Origin: Lewinellaceae bacterium | Lineage (GTDB): Bacteria > Bacteroidota > Bacteroidia > Chitinophagales > Saprospiraceae | Length of the DNA stretch: 64,000 bases | NCBI GenBank assembly: GCA_020636135.1 | Contig: JACJYK010000001.1 | Span: 124,001-188,000 of the forward strand | Reading direction: 5' to 3' | Part shown: one piece after another, positions 61,593 to 64,000 of the stretch | How the letters are laid out: every line of letters begins with the position of its first letter | How positions within the stretch are numbered: position 1 is the stretch's first letter | Program-made: the position numbers and the translations under genes | Notes under the pieces: model-generated | What the model saw: the letters and a program-made list of their open reading frames with translations, nothing else | Told to the model about the DNA's origin: nothing | The model's database searches: none

Positions 61593-62588
61593 TCAACCCC
61601 GACGGATTAATTCGTGCCAGATGGCCTGTCCCGGTGCCGAGTGAAAAAGTTGCTCCAGGTAATCCCGGTCAGCAGATGCAAGCGTAATGAGCGGCATTGT
61701 ATTCCCGGCTACCTGAGCGGGTGTGCGCATTCCCGGAATTACCGTGCTCACTTCGGGGAATGAGGTGATGTAGGAAAGAGCCAGTTGCAGCGGACTGCAT
61801 TCGTACTTGTCACACAATAGCCAGATATGATTATCCAGGTAATCCAATACTTCTTTCTGTAATTCGCTGTCCAGCCGCTTGTGGCGGTGATCATCGCGAT
61901 CGAAGGTTCGGTCAGCGGTCATTTTTCCGCTGAGCAAACCAAATTGCAGGGGCATGCGCGCGATGATACCATAACCCAGTTTGCCAGCTCTTCGCATCAG
62001 GGGAATAGAATTTCCATTCAGGAGATTCAGGACCAGTTGAAAGCCTTCACCCAACCTGCGGTCCATCAGCCATGCTGCTTCCGGCTCCGGATCGAAGGTG
62101 TTAAGCGATAATCCCCAATATCGGATTTTGCCGGCCTGTTTAAGCTGATCCATTGCCTCGACGCATTCCATTTGATTCAGGTGCTCCAGCCGTGCGGAAT
62201 GCATTTGGTAATAATCGATGACATCCCGCTTTAATCGTATCAAACTCGCATCACAGGCCGCCAGCAGGTATTTTTTGGAATAATTGCTGGAAAACACCCC
62301 ATCCACCGCACAATTGCCCGCTTTGGAAGCGATGAGCACATCGCGCTGACCGGCAAGCGTTTCGCCCAATAGTTTTTCGGAATGTCCCAGGCCATAGATG
62401 TCAGCGGTATCAAAAAAGTTTATCCCTGCATCCAGGGCAGCATGAATGGATTGCCTGGAAACCTGATCATCAGCCGGCCCCCAACCGATCGCCGTCGTGC
62501 CGATCATAGCGTTGCCGCCGATGGCCCAGGCGCCAAATCCAACCTTACTTACCTTGAGGTTCGTCGTTCCAAACATGCCGTAAATCAT
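61593..62588 (-). CDS. Aldo/keto reductase
   Basis: A 331-residue NAD(P)H-dependent aldo/keto reductase. The catalytic tetrad is visible: Asp and Tyr in FFDTADIYGLGHSE, Lys in LIASKAGN and His in YYQMHSAR. The N-terminus from ATG 62588 (MIYGMFGTTNLKVSKVGFG) aligns well with the family, so I prefer it to 62597. The substrate is unknown. It converges on the epimerase gene with a 10-bp gap. Confidence 0.93.
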   Translation of the reverse strand: MIYGMFGTTNLKVSKVGFGAWAIGGNAMIGTTAIGWGPADDQVSRQSIHAALDAGINFFDTADIYGLGHSEKLLGETLAGQRDVLIASKAGNCAVDGVFSSNYSKKYLLAACDASLIRLKRDVIDYYQMHSARLEHLNQMECVEAMDQLKQAGKIRYWGLSLNTFDPEPEAAWLMDRRLGEGFQLVLNLLNGNSIPLMRRAGKLGYGIIARMPLQFGLLSGKMTADRTFDRDDHRHKRLDSELQKEVLDYLDNHIWLLCDKYECSPLQLALSYITSFPEVSTVIPGMRTPAQVAGNTMPLITLASADRDYLEQLFHSAPGQAIWHELIRRG

Positions 62589-62732
62589 GACGTTCATTCA
62601 CTTTTCTAGGGGAATGTAATGAAGTATAACCACAACCTGCCCGTTTCCAATAAATAGATGCTTTCTTGCTGAACCGCCAGGCAGATTTTCCGTTTGCTTG
62701 TTGTGATCATTTAATCATCAAACGACTTACGA

Positions 62733-63167
62733 ATGAAAAGAAATGCAACTGCCGTATGGCATGGAGGCGGCCCGACTGGAAGCGGTACACTGACCACGAT
62801 GAGTGGTGCCTTCAGTAATCACCCTTATTCAGCCAAATTACGTTTTCAGAATGAGGATGGACAGGAAGGTACCAATCCCGAGGAACTGATCGCTGCTGCG
62901 CATGCCGGATGTTTCAGTATGGCACTGGCGTTTGCACTGACTGCTGCCGGATTTGAGCCGGAATCCCTGGAAACCAAAGCCAATCTGACGATGGAAAAAC
63001 TTGAGCAGGGCTGGACAATCGTTTCTATAAATCTCAAGCTTGAAGGCAAAGTTCCGGGACTTTCGGCGGAACAATTCCAGGAATATGCCCAATCTGCCAA
63101 GGCAGGCTGTCCGGTAAGTCGGCTTCTGAATTGTACGATTACGCTGGATGCCAATCTGGTGCTCTGA
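62733..63167 (+). CDS. osmC: OsmC-family peroxiredoxin
   Basis: A 144-residue OsmC that reduces organic hydroperoxides. The redox cysteines are C60 (AAHAGCFSMALA) and C126 (KAGCPVSRLL), both in the usual contexts, and the N-terminus RNATAVWHGGGPTGSGTLTT is typical of OsmC rather than Ohr. It stands alone between two minus-strand genes. Confidence 0.94.
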   Translation: MKRNATAVWHGGGPTGSGTLTTMSGAFSNHPYSAKLRFQNEDGQEGTNPEELIAAAHAGCFSMALAFALTAAGFEPESLETKANLTMEKLEQGWTIVSINLKLEGKVPGLSAEQFQEYAQSAKAGCPVSRLLNCTITLDANLVL

Positions 63168-63229
63168 TACCAGGCGTGTTAAGGTAGGTCTTCTACTGCT
63201 TCATAGAAGTCGTGGTATAGAGCTTTTCA

Positions 63230-63871
63230 TCAGTTATTGGCAAGGGATTGGATCGACGAACGCAGCTTGTCGAAGGAAGTTATAAAGCTCTTTTGGATGA
63301 TGGGATCCTGAACCCAGCGGGGGTAGGGGCTTTCCACGAGAGCACGAACTTTGTAGATAACGACGAGCTGCCGGCTATTGAGTTTATGGATTTCCCATTG
63401 TCCTTCGGTAGGGTCCATTTCTTCATAACCCTTAGGCAGGGATTTAACCATGGGCAGGCTTTTAAGGAAAATGTAGGTGGTGGTTCCGGCTTCCTGCCGG
63501 CGGTATTCCATTCGGTTTACTTTGTTGGATATGGGCCAGGGAAACTCAAAGCCCTGCATGGCTATCCAACTCGTAGAATCAACGATGCTTACTTGCTGGA
63601 ACTCCAATCCCTGCATCCATTTTTTTATTAAGTTTTCTTCCCGTAAATGATTGATCACATCCTCCCGGTCACCACTTACGGTGACATTGACTTTCATCTC
63701 CCTTAATTTGGGGTCTTTCCTCGATGGACGGTAATAAATGGAAACACCGTTTTTTTCCTGCGTCAGCTTCCAGTCGTCTTCCGGATCGCCGGGAGCCAGG
63801 TTACTTATAACCATTATGAGAAGCAGGGGCACGAAGCGGCGTGGTAGCAATATGGAAGTAAAGCCCTGCAT
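63230..63871 (-). CDS. START domain-containing exported protein
   Basis: A 213-residue protein with an N-terminal hydrophobic signal (ILLPRRFVPLLLIMVISNLAPG) and a START/SRPBCC lipid-binding fold (DWKLTQEKNGVSIYYRPSRKDPKLREMKVNVTV...WMQGLEFQQVSIVDSTSWIAMQGFEFPWPISNKVNRMEYRR). Bacterial START proteins bind hydrophobic ligands, but the ligand is unknown. ATG 63871 is preferred to the TTG at 63877. The remaining ~130 bp to the window end hold no gene that I can support. Confidence 0.82.
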   Translation of the reverse strand: MQGFTSILLPRRFVPLLLIMVISNLAPGDPEDDWKLTQEKNGVSIYYRPSRKDPKLREMKVNVTVSGDREDVINHLREENLIKKWMQGLEFQQVSIVDSTSWIAMQGFEFPWPISNKVNRMEYRRQEAGTTTYIFLKSLPMVKSLPKGYEEMDPTEGQWEIHKLNSRQLVVIYKVRALVESPYPRWVQDPIIQKSFITSFDKLRSSIQSLANN

Positions 63872-64000
63872 AGTCAATTTTGGTAAAGGATGCTCTTATA
63901 ACGCAATGACCCCTATAAATCATGCAAAAATGTACCCTAAATTTCAAAGAGTGAACATTTTAGGCAGGGGCAGGCCGCTGTTCAATCGACTTCAATGAGG

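Overview
The window looks like chromosomal DNA of a member of the Bacteroidota. Supporting signs are the many Sec/lipoprotein secretomes with short lipoboxes, the DPP-IV type S9 peptidases, the lipoprotein with the N-terminal CANP...PTGGPKD signature, a TIGR02757 gene, the Bacteroidota form of the nos cluster, few Shine-Dalgarno sequences, and promoter-like TAnnTTTG elements (the -7 motif of this phylum). The gene repertoire (clade II N2O reductase, sucrose-phosphate synthase, giant secreted beta-rich proteins) would fit Saprospiria-like lineages, but placement below phylum is only inference. No phage, IS element, CRISPR array, rRNA or tRNA was found.

Layout. 1-6 kb: end of a histidine kinase, its response regulator, an SPFH/ribbon-helix-helix pair, small enzymes, an ECF sigma factor with a frameshifted YCII partner, and a LOG-family hydrolase. 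6-16 kb: a secreted DPP-IV-like peptidase, then a three-gene operon of secreted proteins (helical-repeat, 1487-aa beta-rich, FN3-repeat) with no function I can assign. 16-21 kb (minus): methylmalonyl-CoA mutase small-subunit-like protein, MeaB chaperone, M23 peptidase, peroxiredoxin and lipoprotein, closed by a strong terminator. 21-23 kb: cysteine desulfurase and A-type Fe-S carrier. 23-33 kb (minus): lipoproteins, LptB, SmpB, YbjQ, a second DPP-IV peptidase, ferredoxin, ABC-F, a decayed cytochrome c, MetZ and OsmC. 33-40 kb: ComM-like ATPase, a GH32-type glycosidase beside a fused sucrose-phosphate synthase/phosphatase, and TIGR02757. 40-45 kb: the rimP-nusA-infB operon with an intrinsic terminator placed just before the rimP start codon. 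45-48 kb: rpoN, followed by a nested repeat island.

48-57 kb is a complete Bacteroidota-type nitrous oxide reduction locus. nosZ, a membrane protein, nosL, nosD, nosF and nosY run leftward. Running rightward is an Rrf2 regulator with three NsrR-like cysteines, a lipoprotein cytochrome c and a heme-copper-oxidase-like membrane protein. The shared intergenic region holds two perfect palindromes and a direct repeat. The simplest model is Rrf2 sensing (NO or Fe-S status) controlling both arms, with the membrane protein and cytochrome feeding electrons to NosZ.

57-64 kb: carbohydrate and stress genes (GH67 alpha-glucuronidase, AGE-family epimerase lipoprotein, aldo/keto reductase, OsmC, START-domain protein). 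The most unusual items are the unassigned secreted operon at 8.8-16.3 kb, the nos divergent operator, the rimP leader hairpin, the sucrose gene pair, and two broken genes (YCII at 4.8-5.2 kb, cytochrome c at 31.6-31.9 kb).
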